DNA of 59,341 bases from Salipiger bermudensis HTCC2601 (GCF_000153725.1 NZ_DS022276.1:3138660-3198000); one strand, 5' to 3'. Shown: positions 1-7,726, counted from the stretch's first letter. The notes: a model not told the origin generated them from the letters alone. Numbers and translations are program-made.

Positions 1-907
1 GCCGCGGCAGGTTGCCGAAATAGAGCCCGAAGGTCTCGACCACCCCGCGCAGCAGGAACAGCGTCGAGCCGCAGACCAGCACGAAGATCATCAACGCGAC
101 CGCCATGCCGATATTCAGATTCGACAAGAGCTTCACGCCCTTGTCCAGGCCCGCGACGATGGAGCCCACGGCCACCGCCGTCAGCACCGCAAGGATGGCA
201 ACCTGAACCCAGGCACCGGAGCCGGTGCCGAAGAGCGCGTCGAGCCCGGCGGCGATCTGGCTCGAGCCGAGGCCCAGCGAAACAGCCACGCCGAACAGCG
301 TGCCGAGGATCGAGGCGATGTCGATGGCCTTGCCGACGGGGCCGTGGATGCCCTCGCCCAGCAGCGGGTAGAACACCGAGCTCACCCGCACCGGCAGGTC
401 GTAGCGGTTGATGAAATAGGCGAAGGCGAGGCCCGGCAAGGTGAAGATCGTCCAGGTGTGCAGGCCGAGGTGATAGATCGCGACCGAGATCGCATCCTTG
501 GCCGCATCCTCGGTGAACGGATCGACGCCGGGCAGCGGCGGGTTCGAGAAATGGCTGATCGGCTCGGCCACGCCCCAGAACATCAGCACCGTGCCGATGC
601 CGCCGGCAAACAGCATGGTGAACCACGACAGGTTGGAATAGACCGGGCGCTCGCCCTTGCGGCCCAGCCGGATATGGCCGTGGCGCGACATGGCAGCCCA
701 GATCAGGAAGCCCAGCCAGACATTGACCCCGAGCACGAAGAACCAGCCAAGGTTGGTGACGATCCAACTTCGCCCGACGGCAAAGGCATCTCCGATCGGT
801 TCGGGAAACAGGATCAGGGCGAGGACGAAGACGACCGTGAACCCTGCGGAGACGAAAAATATCGTCGGATCGGTTCTCAGGCCGAGGCGGCGGGCAAGCT
901 GTTCCAA
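1..907 (-). CDS. BCCT-family betaine/choline/carnitine transporter (3' end outside window)
   Basis: About 302 N-terminal residues of a secondary transporter for quaternary-ammonium compounds are visible; the C-terminus lies beyond base 1. The frame reads TDPTIFFVSAGFTVVFVL near the start, then the family signature around LMFWGVAEPISHF and the stretch YHLGLHTWTIFTLPGLAFAY, all typical of BCCT carriers. At least six hydrophobic segments are present. I chose the TTG start at 907 because an in-frame TGA lies just upstream and an AGAGG ribosome site sits eight bases before it; the first later ATG would remove the first membrane helix. It diverges from the GntR gene across a short region holding a palindrome, suggesting that regulator controls it. 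The substrate cannot be told from sequence. Confidence 0.88.
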   Translation of the reverse strand, partial: MEQLARRLGLRTDPTIFFVSAGFTVVFVLALILFPEPIGDAFAVGRSWIVTNLGWFFVLGVNVWLGFLIWAAMSRHGHIRLGRKGERPVYSNLSWFTMLFAGGIGTVLMFWGVAEPISHFSNPPLPGVDPFTEDAAKDAISVAIYHLGLHTWTIFTLPGLAFAYFINRYDLPVRVSSVFYPLLGEGIHGPVGKAIDIASILGTLFGVAVSLGLGSSQIAAGLDALFGTGSGAWVQVAILAVLTAVAVGSIVAGLDKGVKLLSNLNIGMAVALMIFVLVCGSTLFLLRGVVETFGLYFGNLPR

Positions 908-1043
908 GGATCAAGCCTCTGTGTATTTTGCACTGTCACTTTACTCCAACAGGCGTGCTTTGAATTGGTTCCGCACAATCTTTACGGGAATTTTATCCTC
1001 ACTGGCGAGCCGTTGACCTGGCCGCGATGCGCTGGATACCTTC

Positions 1044-1053
1044 CTGCATACAG
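1044..1053. promoter_or_regulatory. Palindrome CTGCATACAG, probable GntR operator
   Basis: A 10-bp near-palindrome lies between the divergent transporter and GntR genes, and the same motif (CTGTATACAG) recurs at 1785-1794. FCD-type GntR regulators bind short palindromes of this size. Autoregulation plus control of the transporter is inferred. Confidence 0.5.
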
Positions 1054-1074
1054 ATAAGCAGTCAGGACCCCCCC

Positions 1075-1752
1075 ATGCATCCGCAACCCGCCCCCGCCAG
1101 TTCTTCGCAGCGTGCTTATACCGAGCTTCGCGAGCGGCTGTTGCGCGCCACCTTCCTGCCGGGGGAAAAGCTCAACGAGGTGGCGCTGGCGGCCGAACTC
1201 GCGCTCAGCAGAACGCCCCTGCGCGAGGCGCTGAACCGGCTGACCGCCGAAGGGCTTCTGCTCCATCTCGACCGGGGCTTCGCCGCGCCGCCGCTTGATC
1301 CCGAGCGGGTCTTCGACCTGTTCGAGGCCCGGCTCGAAATCGAATGCGCCACCATCCGCCTCGCCTGTGCGCGGGTCGACGATGCCGGGGTCGACGAACT
1401 GGCCGCCTTCCTTGACGAGAGCAGCGCGGAATCTCCAGACGCCTCGGTCGACCGGCTGATCGAACTCGATATCGGCTTCCACGACCGCATCGCCACGCTG
1501 TCCGGCAATGCAGTGCTGCGCCAGATGCTCGCCAATCTCAACGACCGGCTGCACCTGATCCGCTGGATCGCCATGGAGGGCCGCCGCGACCAGACCCAGG
1601 CCCAGCACCGCGACATGCTCGCCCACCTGCGCGATCGCGATGCCGAGGCCGCGATGGCCGCCATGCGGGTGCATATTCTCCATCGCAAGGAGGACATCCT
1701 CGCCGCGGTCAAGGCCGCCTACGGGCACGTCTATACCAGCGCCCGCAGCTGA
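1075..1752 (+). CDS. GntR family transcriptional regulator, FCD subfamily
   Basis: A 225-residue regulator. Residues about 10-75 form the GntR winged helix (AYTELRERLL, then LAAELALSRTPLREALNRL and a GLL...RGF wing). Residues about 85-215 are the all-helical FCD ligand domain, with metal-binding-type histidines in DIGFHDRIA and in the QHRDML and HILHRKED regions. The start at 1075 fits the family length and follows a C-rich leader; an upstream ATG at 1027 would add 16 unlikely residues. It sits between a transporter and a catabolic-type operon with matching palindromes on either side, so it is probably their local metabolite-responsive repressor. The effector is unknown. Confidence 0.9.
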   Translation: MHPQPAPASSSQRAYTELRERLLRATFLPGEKLNEVALAAELALSRTPLREALNRLTAEGLLLHLDRGFAAPPLDPERVFDLFEARLEIECATIRLACARVDDAGVDELAAFLDESSAESPDASVDRLIELDIGFHDRIATLSGNAVLRQMLANLNDRLHLIRWIAMEGRRDQTQAQHRDMLAHLRDRDAEAAMAAMRVHILHRKEDILAAVKAAYGHVYTSARS

Positions 1753-1784
1753 CCCCACCACGCGTTGCCGGTGGGCAGGCAGAC

Positions 1785-1794
1785 CTGTATACAG
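1785..1794. promoter_or_regulatory. Palindrome CTGTATACAG, probable GntR operator
   Basis: A perfect 10-bp palindrome between the GntR gene and the thiamine-diphosphate enzyme gene, followed by a related GAATACATAG. It matches the site at 1044-1053 at nine of ten bases. Repression of the downstream gene is inferred from position. Confidence 0.5.
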
Positions 1795-1844
1795 AGCGGA
1801 ATACATAGCGACAACCGCGCCACAGCCCACCAAGGAGACAGATC

Positions 1845-3536
1845 ATGGACAACAGACTGAACGGTGCCGAGGCGATGGTGCGGATGCTCGAGGCGCAGGG
1901 CGTGCGGCACATCTTCGGGCTTTGCGGCGACACCACCCTGCCCTTCTACGATGCCATGCATCTGCTCGATCACAAGATCGAGCACGTGCTCACCCGCGAC
2001 GAGCGCAGCGCCACCTACATGGCCGACGGCTATTCCCGCGTCACCGGTCGGCCCGGTGTCTGCGAAGGCCCCTCGGGCGGCGGCGCCACCTACATTCTGC
2101 CGGGCCTGATCGAGGCCTCGGAAAGCTCCTACGCGGTGCTCGGCATCACCACCGATATCTCGGTGGCGAGCTACGGGAAATACCCGCTCACCGAGGTCGA
2201 CCAGGAGGCGCTGATGCGCCCGCTGACCAAGTGGAACACCGTGATCAAGCGCGCCGATCACATCCCGCGCATGGTCCGCGCCGCCTTCCGCGCCATGACC
2301 ACCGGGCGCTCGGGTGCCGCCCATCTGGGCCTGCCCTATGACATCCAGTACGATCAGGTCGACCCGACCGAGATCTGGGCCGATCCCGCGCTCGCCACCT
2401 ACCCCGCCTACCGCACCGGCCCCGACCCGGCGGCGGTCGAGGCGGCGGTCGACGCGATCCTCTCGGCGAAAACCCCGCTCATCGTCTGCGGCGGCGGCGT
2501 CGTGGTCTCGGGCGCCATGGCCGCGCTCGACCGCCTCGCCACGCGTCTCGACGTGGCCGTCGCCACCTCGATCTCGGGGCAAGGGTCGCTCGCCGACAGC
2601 CACCCCAACGCGCTTGGAGTGGTGGGCTCGAACGGCGGCACCGACCAGACCTGGGAGATGATGGAAGCCGCCGATCTGGTGGTGTTCATGGGCTGCCGCG
2701 CCGGCTCCACCACGACCTCGCGCTGGGAGGCCCCGAGCCCCGGCACCCGCATCGTGCATTTCGACGTCGACCCGATGGTGATCGGGGCCAACCTGCCCAC
2801 CGAGGTCGGCGTGGTGGGCGACCTGCGGCTCGCGCTCGAGATGGTCAATGCCGAGCTCGACCGCCGCGACCACGGAGCCTCCACCTTCGGGGGCGCCGCG
2901 GCGGTGGCCGACATCAAGCGCCGCAAGTTCGAGATCTTCGACCACATCGCCGCCGAGACCGACCACCCGATCCGCCCCGAGCGTGTCATCGCCGCGCTGA
3001 TGAAGGTCCTGCCGCCCGACGCCACCGTGGTGTCCGATCCCGGCACCTCCTGCCCCTACGCCTCGGCCTATTATCGGCAGGCGCTGGCGGGGCGCTATTT
3101 CATCACCAACCGCGCCCACGGAGCGCTTGGCTATTCGCTCTCGGCCTCGCTGGGCGCGTGGTATGGGCGGCCCCAGAGCAAAACCGTGGCATTGATGGGC
3201 GACGGCTCCTTCGGCTTCACCGTTGGCGAACTGGAGACCGTCTGCCGGGCCCGCGCGCCGATCACCTTCGTGGTGTTCTCGAACGCGAATTTCGGCTGGA
3301 TCAAGGCCAGCCAGATGGCCGACAAGGGCAGCCGCTACTACAATGTTGACTTCAATCGCGTCGATCAGGCCGCCGTGGCCTCGGCCTATGGGTTGAAATC
3401 CTGGCGCGTCGAGGACCCGGCCGAGCTCGACCGGGTGCTGGCCGAGGCGGTCGCGCATGACGGCCCGACGCTGGTCGATGTCGTGACGCAGCCGCTCGAG
3501 GAGGCAAACGCGCCGGTGCGCCGCTGGATGGGCTGA
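1845..3536 (+). CDS. Thiamine-diphosphate-dependent enzyme, acetolactate-synthase-like
   Basis: A 563-residue protein with the three-domain layout of the acetolactate synthase / sulfoacetaldehyde acetyltransferase superfamily. The N-terminal pyrimidine-binding domain holds the conserved glutamate in TRDERSATYMADGYSR (about residues 48-63). A central Rossmann-like domain spans about 190-340. The C-terminal domain carries the ThDP/Mg motif GDGSFGF...NANFGW (about 452-485). An AAGGAG ribosome site precedes the ATG. The gene converges on the racemase-like gene 23 bases away and is preceded by a GntR palindrome. The substrate is not determinable; decarboxylation or aldehyde transfer on a 2-oxo acid is the family chemistry. 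No small regulatory subunit is encoded nearby, which argues against branched-chain biosynthesis. Confidence 0.85.
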   Translation: MDNRLNGAEAMVRMLEAQGVRHIFGLCGDTTLPFYDAMHLLDHKIEHVLTRDERSATYMADGYSRVTGRPGVCEGPSGGGATYILPGLIEASESSYAVLGITTDISVASYGKYPLTEVDQEALMRPLTKWNTVIKRADHIPRMVRAAFRAMTTGRSGAAHLGLPYDIQYDQVDPTEIWADPALATYPAYRTGPDPAAVEAAVDAILSAKTPLIVCGGGVVVSGAMAALDRLATRLDVAVATSISGQGSLADSHPNALGVVGSNGGTDQTWEMMEAADLVVFMGCRAGSTTTSRWEAPSPGTRIVHFDVDPMVIGANLPTEVGVVGDLRLALEMVNAELDRRDHGASTFGGAAAVADIKRRKFEIFDHIAAETDHPIRPERVIAALMKVLPPDATVVSDPGTSCPYASAYYRQALAGRYFITNRAHGALGYSLSASLGAWYGRPQSKTVALMGDGSFGFTVGELETVCRARAPITFVVFSNANFGWIKASQMADKGSRYYNVDFNRVDQAAVASAYGLKSWRVEDPAELDRVLAEAVAHDGPTLVDVVTQPLEEANAPVRRWMG

Positions 3537-3559
3537 GCCCGGATCACAAGCTCACAGGC

Positions 3560-4312
3560 TCAGAAGCGGCGCGGCTGCAGCCCGGCCTGGAACCAGGTGG
3601 TCATCGAGTAGATGTCGTAGACCGGCAACCCGGTGGCGGCGCGCACCGCAGCACTGTAGGGCGCCATGTTGGTGCATTCCAGCACGATCGCGCCAAGCTC
3701 CGGGTGCCGTGCGACGAGGGCCTGCGCCGCCGCCACCACATCGGCACAGGCCTTCGCGAGATCGAGCTGCGGCCGCGCGGCGTTGATGATGACCGGGAAC
3801 AGCTCGTCGCCGCCCTCGCAGCCCGCAATCGGCGTGTCGAGCGGCACATTGATGCCCTCGAGATGCGCCGGCGTGATACCGGCCGCGTTGATCGTGACGA
3901 TCCCCACCCGCTGGCCCGGCGGCAGCGTTGCCTGCACCCAGGGCACCTGCATCATCGACGAGGTCGCCACCGGCACCTGCACGGCGTCGGCGAGCTGGCG
4001 CTGGTAGATCGACAGGAAGCCGCAATTGGTGGTGATGCCCTCGGCGCCAAGATCGACGAGATCCCGCGCGGCCGCGATGAAGGGCTCAAGCAGCCCCTCG
4101 GCCCGGTCGCAGACCACCTTGGCCGGGCTGGCCCCGCGCACCACGTGGTAGAGCACCGGGAACGGCCAGGTCGTGGCGTTGCCCATGTCTCCATGCACGC
4201 GCGGGAAACGCGCCTCGAGCATCAGGATGCCAAGCGGCGCGCCGTAGATCGCCTTGCCGCCTTGCGCGACATGGCTGCCGGGGGCTCCGAAGGGACGGAC
4301 GGGATCGAACAT
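3560..4312 (-). CDS. Aspartate/glutamate (hydantoin) racemase family protein
   Basis: A 250-residue protein with the paired catalytic cysteines of this cofactor-independent racemase fold, in GITTNCGFLS and IVLECTNMAPY. It begins with a PLGILMLEARFPRVHGDMGN stretch typical of uncharacterised Asp/Glu-racemase-like enzymes. The start at 4312 is chosen because family similarity begins there and a GGAG site lies upstream; the open frame extends another 31 residues without family character. It is convergent with the thiamine-diphosphate enzyme, not co-operonic. The substrate is unknown; some members are decarboxylases or isomerases rather than racemases. Confidence 0.8.
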   Translation of the reverse strand: MFDPVRPFGAPGSHVAQGGKAIYGAPLGILMLEARFPRVHGDMGNATTWPFPVLYHVVRGASPAKVVCDRAEGLLEPFIAAARDLVDLGAEGITTNCGFLSIYQRQLADAVQVPVATSSMMQVPWVQATLPPGQRVGIVTINAAGITPAHLEGINVPLDTPIAGCEGGDELFPVIINAARPQLDLAKACADVVAAAQALVARHPELGAIVLECTNMAPYSAAVRAATGLPVYDIYSMTTWFQAGLQPRRF

Positions 4313-4584
4313 CGGGCGGGTCTCCGTGCAAGGGCACCGCTGCGGGCCGAGGGAGGCCGGCGCGGGCGGGCTGTGCTCCGGATATGGCCCGGCGCGCGGC
4401 GCCAAACAACGGTGCGGTCTGCTGCAGCCCGTGCTTCTCGCCGACTGCTGCGCAAGCGCCGCACCGCCACACCATGCAGGCCCCCTCGCCCAGATCCGGG
4501 CAGCCGCGCCTCCTTGCCCCGAGGCCCCTCCGCCCCGGCAGACGCGCCTTCAGGAAAAGATTTCGTATCCTCCAACATTTCGCC
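4313..4584. other. Intergenic region, no gene seen
   Basis: The bases between the racemase-like gene and the tRNA promoter hold no convincing open frame or RNA. This is the upstream region of the leftward racemase gene; I see no clear promoter for it. Confidence 0.5.
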
Positions 4585-4614
4585 TTGTACTCCCCGCTTT
4601 CGCTTGGCTATACG
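4585..4614 (+). promoter_or_regulatory. Native tRNA-Ser promoter, now stranded at attL
   Basis: TTGTAC, an 18-base spacer and TATACG, ending seven bases before the first tRNA base. The same -10 hexamer and the same seven-base distance occur upstream of the intact tRNA at attR. After integration this promoter reads only the 5' half of the tRNA and then phage DNA. Confidence 0.6.
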
Positions 4615-4620
4615 CGTCGA

Positions 4621-4664
4621 CGGAGACGTGGCCGAGTGGTCGAAGGCGCTCCCCTGCTAAGGGA
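4621..4664 (+). repeat. attL: 44-bp direct repeat, 5' half of tRNA-Ser
   Basis: Identical to 55029-55072. It covers the acceptor 5' strand, D arm and anticodon stem-loop of tRNA-Ser and ends inside the anticodon 3' stem, where the sequences diverge (C at left, G at right). The bases that follow cannot complete a cloverleaf, so this is a remnant, not a tRNA gene. Confidence 0.93.
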
Positions 4665-4724
4665 CGCGCAAAACTCCCTAAACCCCCTGAAATCATTATA
4701 TAAATCCGCACCCCGACAAAGGGC

Positions 4725-4743
4725 CTGCACGGATTTTGCACGG
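4725..4743 (+). repeat. Probable integrase arm-type site (left)
   Basis: CTGCACGGATTTTGCACGG occurs here, 60 bases inside attL, and again at 54879-54897 near attR. It is itself a direct repeat of TGCACGG. Paired copies flanking the core at both prophage ends are what tyrosine-integrase arm sites look like; binding is inferred. Confidence 0.6.
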
Positions 4744-4766
4744 GTCCTCTCGGGCCCGGTTTTTTG
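4741..4766 (+). terminator. Rho-independent terminator facing inward from attL
   Basis: A seven-pair stem CGGGTCC/GGGCCCG (one G-U pair) with loop TCTC is followed by a run of T. It lies about 120 bases downstream of the stranded tRNA promoter and just upstream of the first phage promoter, so it probably stops transcription from the tRNA promoter entering the prophage. Confidence 0.6.
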
Positions 4767-4786
4767 TTGACCGGAGACCATGCATT

Positions 4787-4802
4787 GCACAATAAAACGT
4801 GC
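4787..4802. promoter_or_regulatory. Operator copy 1 (GCACRNNNNNNYGTGC) at left-end promoter
   Basis: GCACAATAAAACGTGC, one of seven such palindromes in the prophage. A candidate promoter (TTGACC at 4767, AATAAA at 4791) overlaps it, so bound protein would block transcription of the left gene array. Confidence 0.6.
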
Positions 4803-4824
4803 AGCATGGACAGGAGGTCACCCC

Positions 4825-5118
4825 ATGATGTTGCACACCGACGAAATCACCCTCAGAGCGGCCGAGGATCCCGGCGCCGAGGAAAGCCCCCAGGTCACGC
4901 AATCGGGCTGGCATGCCTATGATGTCGAGGGCGATCCGGTGCTGTTCATCCCCGCCCGCATCGCCGAGACCAAGGAACAGGCCCGCCGCCTCCTGGTCTG
5001 GCTGGTGCCGATCCTCAACCGCCGCGCCATCCTCGGCGAGCAGGTCGGCGTCGCCGGCGCCCAGGCCAAGCTGCGCGACGCGCTCGGCCTCGAGAAGACG
5101 ATCGGCGGTGCCGCATGA
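4825..5118 (+). CDS. Small phage protein, function unknown
   Basis: A 97-residue acidic N-terminal, basic C-terminal protein, first gene after the left-end operator. ATG 4825 is chosen because GGAGGT lies eight bases upstream; the frame opens earlier at 4780 but through the operator. It overlaps the next gene by ATGA. It has no cysteine pairs or membrane segment and I recognise no family. Confidence 0.7.
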   Translation: MMLHTDEITLRAAEDPGAEESPQVTQSGWHAYDVEGDPVLFIPARIAETKEQARRLLVWLVPILNRRAILGEQVGVAGAQAKLRDALGLEKTIGGAA

Positions 5119-5399
5119 CCTATGTGACCGTCCGACGACTGGGCCGGCCGGCTCGCCAGATCCCCGCGCATGACGCCCTGCCGGGCAACCTGCGAAAAGC
5201 CTCCGATGCGCTGCTCAAGGATGCCTGGCAGTCGGCCGTCACCTGGGGCGATGCCGCCGCCTTCGACCGGATCCGCGCCGAGATCTCGCGCCGCGCCGCG
5301 GCCGACCCCGAGCCCAGCCTGGACCGGCGCGCGGCGCAAGATTTTCCCACCGCCCGCGCCGCCTTCGGCTTCGGCCCCTCGATCGGGGGTGTCGCATGA
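5115..5399 (+). CDS. Small phage protein, function unknown
   Basis: A 94-residue, Arg/Ala-rich helical protein, translationally coupled by ATGA overlap with genes on both sides. The stretch from about residue 30 to 70 looks like one or two helices (KDAWQSAVTWGDAAAFDRIR). No known motif is visible. Confidence 0.65.
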   Translation: MTYVTVRRLGRPARQIPAHDALPGNLRKASDALLKDAWQSAVTWGDAAAFDRIRAEISRRAAADPEPSLDRRAAQDFPTARAAFGFGPSIGGVA

Positions 5400-5635
5400 G
5401 GATGTCGCATCTGCATTTCGCCGGCATGATGGGCAGCCTCGCCGCCCAGGCCGGGCGTGCCGTCGCTCTGCTCGCCGGTGCGCCGGAGCGGGCCGACCAG
5501 ATCCGGCCGACCCGCAGCGCCGCCCGGCAGCGCCGCGCGGCCCAGATGCCCGCCCAGGATCCCCAGCCCCTCACCCGCCAGCTGCGCCGGCAATATGCCC
5601 GCCTCGCGGCCAAAGGCCGGGGGCCCAGATCATGA
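5396..5635 (+). CDS. Small basic phage protein, function unknown
   Basis: A 79-residue Arg-rich protein overlapping its neighbours by ATGA. The N-terminal 30 residues are weakly hydrophobic (FAGMMGSLAAQAGRAVALLAG), the rest strongly basic. It could be a nucleic-acid-binding or membrane-associated peptide; nothing decides between them. Confidence 0.55.
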   Translation: MRMSHLHFAGMMGSLAAQAGRAVALLAGAPERADQIRPTRSAARQRRAAQMPAQDPQPLTRQLRRQYARLAAKGRGPRS

Positions 5636-5856
5636 GCGCGGTGAAGCCGGAGACGCCGGTTCTCGATGCCGCCCGCGCCGCGATCGCCGAGGGTCGGCCG
5701 GTGGTGGTCCACGGCCCGCCCTGCTGCGGAAAATCCCACAACCGTGAGGCCGTGCGTGAAGCGATCGGGGCTCACGGGGTTCTCGACGGTTGGGATCCCT
5801 ATGTGGATGATCTCCAACGCGGGTTCCTACACCTCAGCGGGCCGATCGCGCCCTAG
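5632..5856 (+). CDS. P-loop NTPase-like protein, probably frameshifted
   Basis: A 74-residue product with a Walker A motif (HGPPCCGKS, about residues 31-39) followed by GVLDGWDPY, resembling small phage nucleotide-binding proteins. The frame stops abruptly at 5856, but the -1 frame continues with a coherent sequence (RADRALAVLDSGVLPQEVIL) to a stop at 6002. A single-base deletion near 5830-5845 would explain this; there is no slippery heptamer to suggest programmed frameshifting. ATG 5632 overlaps the previous gene by ATGA. Confidence 0.6.
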   Translation: MSAVKPETPVLDAARAAIAEGRPVVVHGPPCCGKSHNREAVREAIGAHGVLDGWDPYVDDLQRGFLHLSGPIAP

Positions 5857-6002
5857 CGGTGCTCGACTCCGGCGTGTTGCCGCAAGAGGTGATCCTGGTC
5901 GACGCCGAGACGGTGGCGATCGTGACCGAGATCGAGGGCGCCGACTACGTGCTCACCCTCGGCCGGATCCCGCGGCCGAGGCCACGGCCGGCGCGCAACT
6001 GA
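5829..6002 (+). pseudogene. Out-of-frame C-terminal continuation of the P-loop gene
   Basis: This frame has no ATG and no ribosome site of its own; a GTG at 5859 is the only candidate start. Its translation (LVDAETVAIVTEIEGADYVL) reads like real protein and follows naturally from the preceding P-loop sequence. I interpret it as the displaced 3' half of that gene. Confidence 0.45.
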
Positions 6003-6032
6003 GCGCTGAGCGCGACCGACCACGGAGGAACT

Positions 6033-6326
6033 ATGGCGCAAGGTGGAATATACCGGCCCTACCGGCCCAGCAACGGCACAGAGGGCGACATCTTCATGGC
6101 CCAATGGTGCGACAAGTGTGCACTTGCTGACCACGAGGGCGATGGGTGCATGATCCAACTTCGCGCCCTGGCGCACCGGGTTGATGAGCCGGAGTACCCG
6201 GCGGAATGGAGCTTCACCAATGGCGGTGCTCCGCAGTGCACTGCTTTCACGACCGAACCCCAAACCGAACCAAGATGCCGCGATACGATCGACATGTTTG
6301 AGTGGATCGCGGATCAGTCCAACTGA
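6033..6326 (+). CDS. Orphan array gene, Cys-containing small protein
   Basis: A 97-residue protein with CDKC and two further cysteines, possibly a small metal-binding protein. GGAGG precedes the ATG. The last two codons plus stop (TCC AAC TGA) are the beginning of the 20-bp junction that recurs through the following array. Confidence 0.65.
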   Translation: MAQGGIYRPYRPSNGTEGDIFMAQWCDKCALADHEGDGCMIQLRALAHRVDEPEYPAEWSFTNGGAPQCTAFTTEPQTEPRCRDTIDMFEWIADQSN

Positions 6327-6339
6327 CCCCGGAGGCCCT

Positions 6340-6588
6340 ATGACCGCTCGACCCCTCGAAAGCTGGCACGAAGATATGGGAAACAAGACGTGGTGGGCGC
6401 TTGGCCCAGATGGCGAATGGCTGGGCGAACCCGCATGGATCGGCACACCCAATGACAGCCACTGGCCGGGGTATCACACCCACTTCACCGATCACCCTCC
6501 GATGCCAGAAACACCGGATGAATCTGGCCGCCGTATCCATGGCGAGGCGCGGGCCGAAGCCCGTGATCTCGGCCTTCTAAGCTACTGA
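6340..6588 (+). CDS. Orphan array gene, Trp/His-rich small protein
   Basis: An 82-residue protein with unusually many Trp and His residues (KTWWALGPDGEWLGEPAW). The ATG at 6340 follows an exact junction copy containing GGAGG. No family is recognised. Confidence 0.65.
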   Translation: MTARPLESWHEDMGNKTWWALGPDGEWLGEPAWIGTPNDSHWPGYHTHFTDHPPMPETPDESGRRIHGEARAEARDLGLLSY

Positions 6589-6626
6589 TCCTACAATCTC
6601 ACGAAGGCCGAAGGAGGGCCGGAGAG

Positions 6627-7028
6627 ATGAGCGAACAAGAGAACTGGAAATGGTGGGTCGGCCACGACGACGAACGATTCCACACCGAATGCGAAACGCG
6701 CGAAGAAGCGGTCTACATCGCAACTGAGGAGCAGGAAGGCGGGCACATCGTTGAGGCGATGAAGCCCGCCAACATCGAGATTAGCCGCTTTTTCGATGCC
6801 CACTTGTTCGTGGAGAGCGCCGAAGATGACGCCGCAGAATGCCACGGCGATCCCGAAGGCGACATTCTGGTCTTTGATTTGAAGCCAGAGGTGCGCGCCG
6901 ATCTTGAGAAGATGGTTCGCGCAGCCATGGACGCTTGGCAGGAGAAGCACAGCCTGACCTTCACCGGCTTCCAATTCGCCGCCAGCCGGAACCACGAATA
7001 CGTTCCGGCAAAAGCAGAGTCCGAATAA
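6627..7028 (+). CDS. Orphan array gene, acidic small protein
   Basis: A 133-residue strongly acidic soluble protein starting with EQENWKWWVGHDDERF; preceded by a GGAGGG site. It has no cysteine and no clear motif. The C-terminus runs into a junction variant (codons for Glu-Ser-Glu, stop). Confidence 0.65.
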   Translation: MSEQENWKWWVGHDDERFHTECETREEAVYIATEEQEGGHIVEAMKPANIEISRFFDAHLFVESAEDDAAECHGDPEGDILVFDLKPEVRADLEKMVRAAMDAWQEKHSLTFTGFQFAASRNHEYVPAKAESE

Positions 7029-7042
7029 CCCCCGAGGGCAGC

Positions 7043-7345
7043 ATGACCGACCCCTTCGCCACTGTAGTCCGCCTCATGTGGATTGATGATCTGATCGATG
7101 AGGAAGGGCAGATCCAGCGCAGCGACATCGCGCAGGCGTTTCGCATGTCGATCCAGCGGGCCAGCCACGACCTGCGCAGATACATGCAACTGAACCCACG
7201 CCGGATCGCCTACGATCCATCGCCGCGCTGTTACATACAGGTCGAAGGCTCGAAGCCTCTGTTTACACGCGGCCACCGATGCGCGGCGGCCGACATAGTT
7301 TCGGCCGTGGCGGAACATTACCCCACCGAAGACAAGTCCAACTGA
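7043..7345 (+). CDS. Stand-alone HTH protein resembling WYL-regulator N-termini (copy 1)
   Basis: A 100-residue protein whose residues about 24-75 (RSDIAQAFRMSIQRASHDLR, then YMQL.P..I.YD....CYI) match the helix-turn-helix pattern that precedes WYL domains, without any WYL domain. A near-identical copy lies at 9204-9506, with only four residue differences seen. Both are introduced by the same CCCCGAGGGCAGC junction variant. It probably binds DNA; its target is unknown. Confidence 0.7.
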   Translation: MTDPFATVVRLMWIDDLIDEEGQIQRSDIAQAFRMSIQRASHDLRRYMQLNPRRIAYDPSPRCYIQVEGSKPLFTRGHRCAAADIVSAVAEHYPTEDKSN

Positions 7346-7368
7346 CCCCGAGCCCAAGAGGAAACCGC

Positions 7369-7713
7369 ATGAGCACTCTGACCTTTGGCGCGCTGCGCCA
7401 GGCGAACAACACCCGCCAGACGGAATGGCCCGGAAACGACAAGGCCGACGTGGCCTTCCGAGCGATCGAGGTCGCCGGAGAATTCGGCGAGGTAGCCGAG
7501 GCGGTGAAGAAATACCTGCGGCATGAGCGCGGCATCAAGGGCAGCATCTGCGCACCCGAGGATGTTGCGGATGAGATGGCCGACGCGGTGATCGCCCTCG
7601 ACTTGCTGGCGGCCAAGATGGGCATCGACCTCAGCGAAGCGGTCGCCCGGAAATTCAACCGGACCTCGGTGAAGTACGGGATGCAGACCCGCCTCCCCGA
7701 ACAGTCCAACTGA
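7369..7713 (+). CDS. MazG-like nucleotide pyrophosphohydrolase
   Basis: A 114-residue protein with the all-alpha NTP-pyrophosphatase metal motif: EFGEVAE (about residues 41-47) and, after about 30 residues, DEMADAVIALD. Such phage enzymes hydrolyse (d)NTPs or alarmone-type nucleotides. The start at 7369 follows an AAGAGG site. It ends with the Ser-Asn-stop junction. Confidence 0.75.
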   Translation: MSTLTFGALRQANNTRQTEWPGNDKADVAFRAIEVAGEFGEVAEAVKKYLRHERGIKGSICAPEDVADEMADAVIALDLLAAKMGIDLSEAVARKFNRTSVKYGMQTRLPEQSN

Positions 7714-7726
7714 CCCCGAGGCCCCA

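Noticed and set aside
1731-3458. 575-codon minus-strand open frame opposite the thiamine-diphosphate enzyme
   Set aside because: No family motifs; the plus strand has a complete conserved enzyme with a ribosome site.
4622-4710. Second tRNA-Ser gene at attL
   Set aside because: Only the 5' half matches; the following bases cannot form the anticodon 3' strand, variable arm, T arm or acceptor 3' strand.
5859-6002. Separate small gene starting at GTG 5859
   Set aside because: No ribosome site, and the coherent sequence begins upstream of this GTG, so a frameshifted continuation of the P-loop gene is the simpler reading.
6113-6126. Perfect palindrome CAAGTGTGCACTTG as an eighth operator
   Set aside because: It lies inside a coding sequence, is 14 bp, and does not fit the GCAC-8-GTGC spacing.
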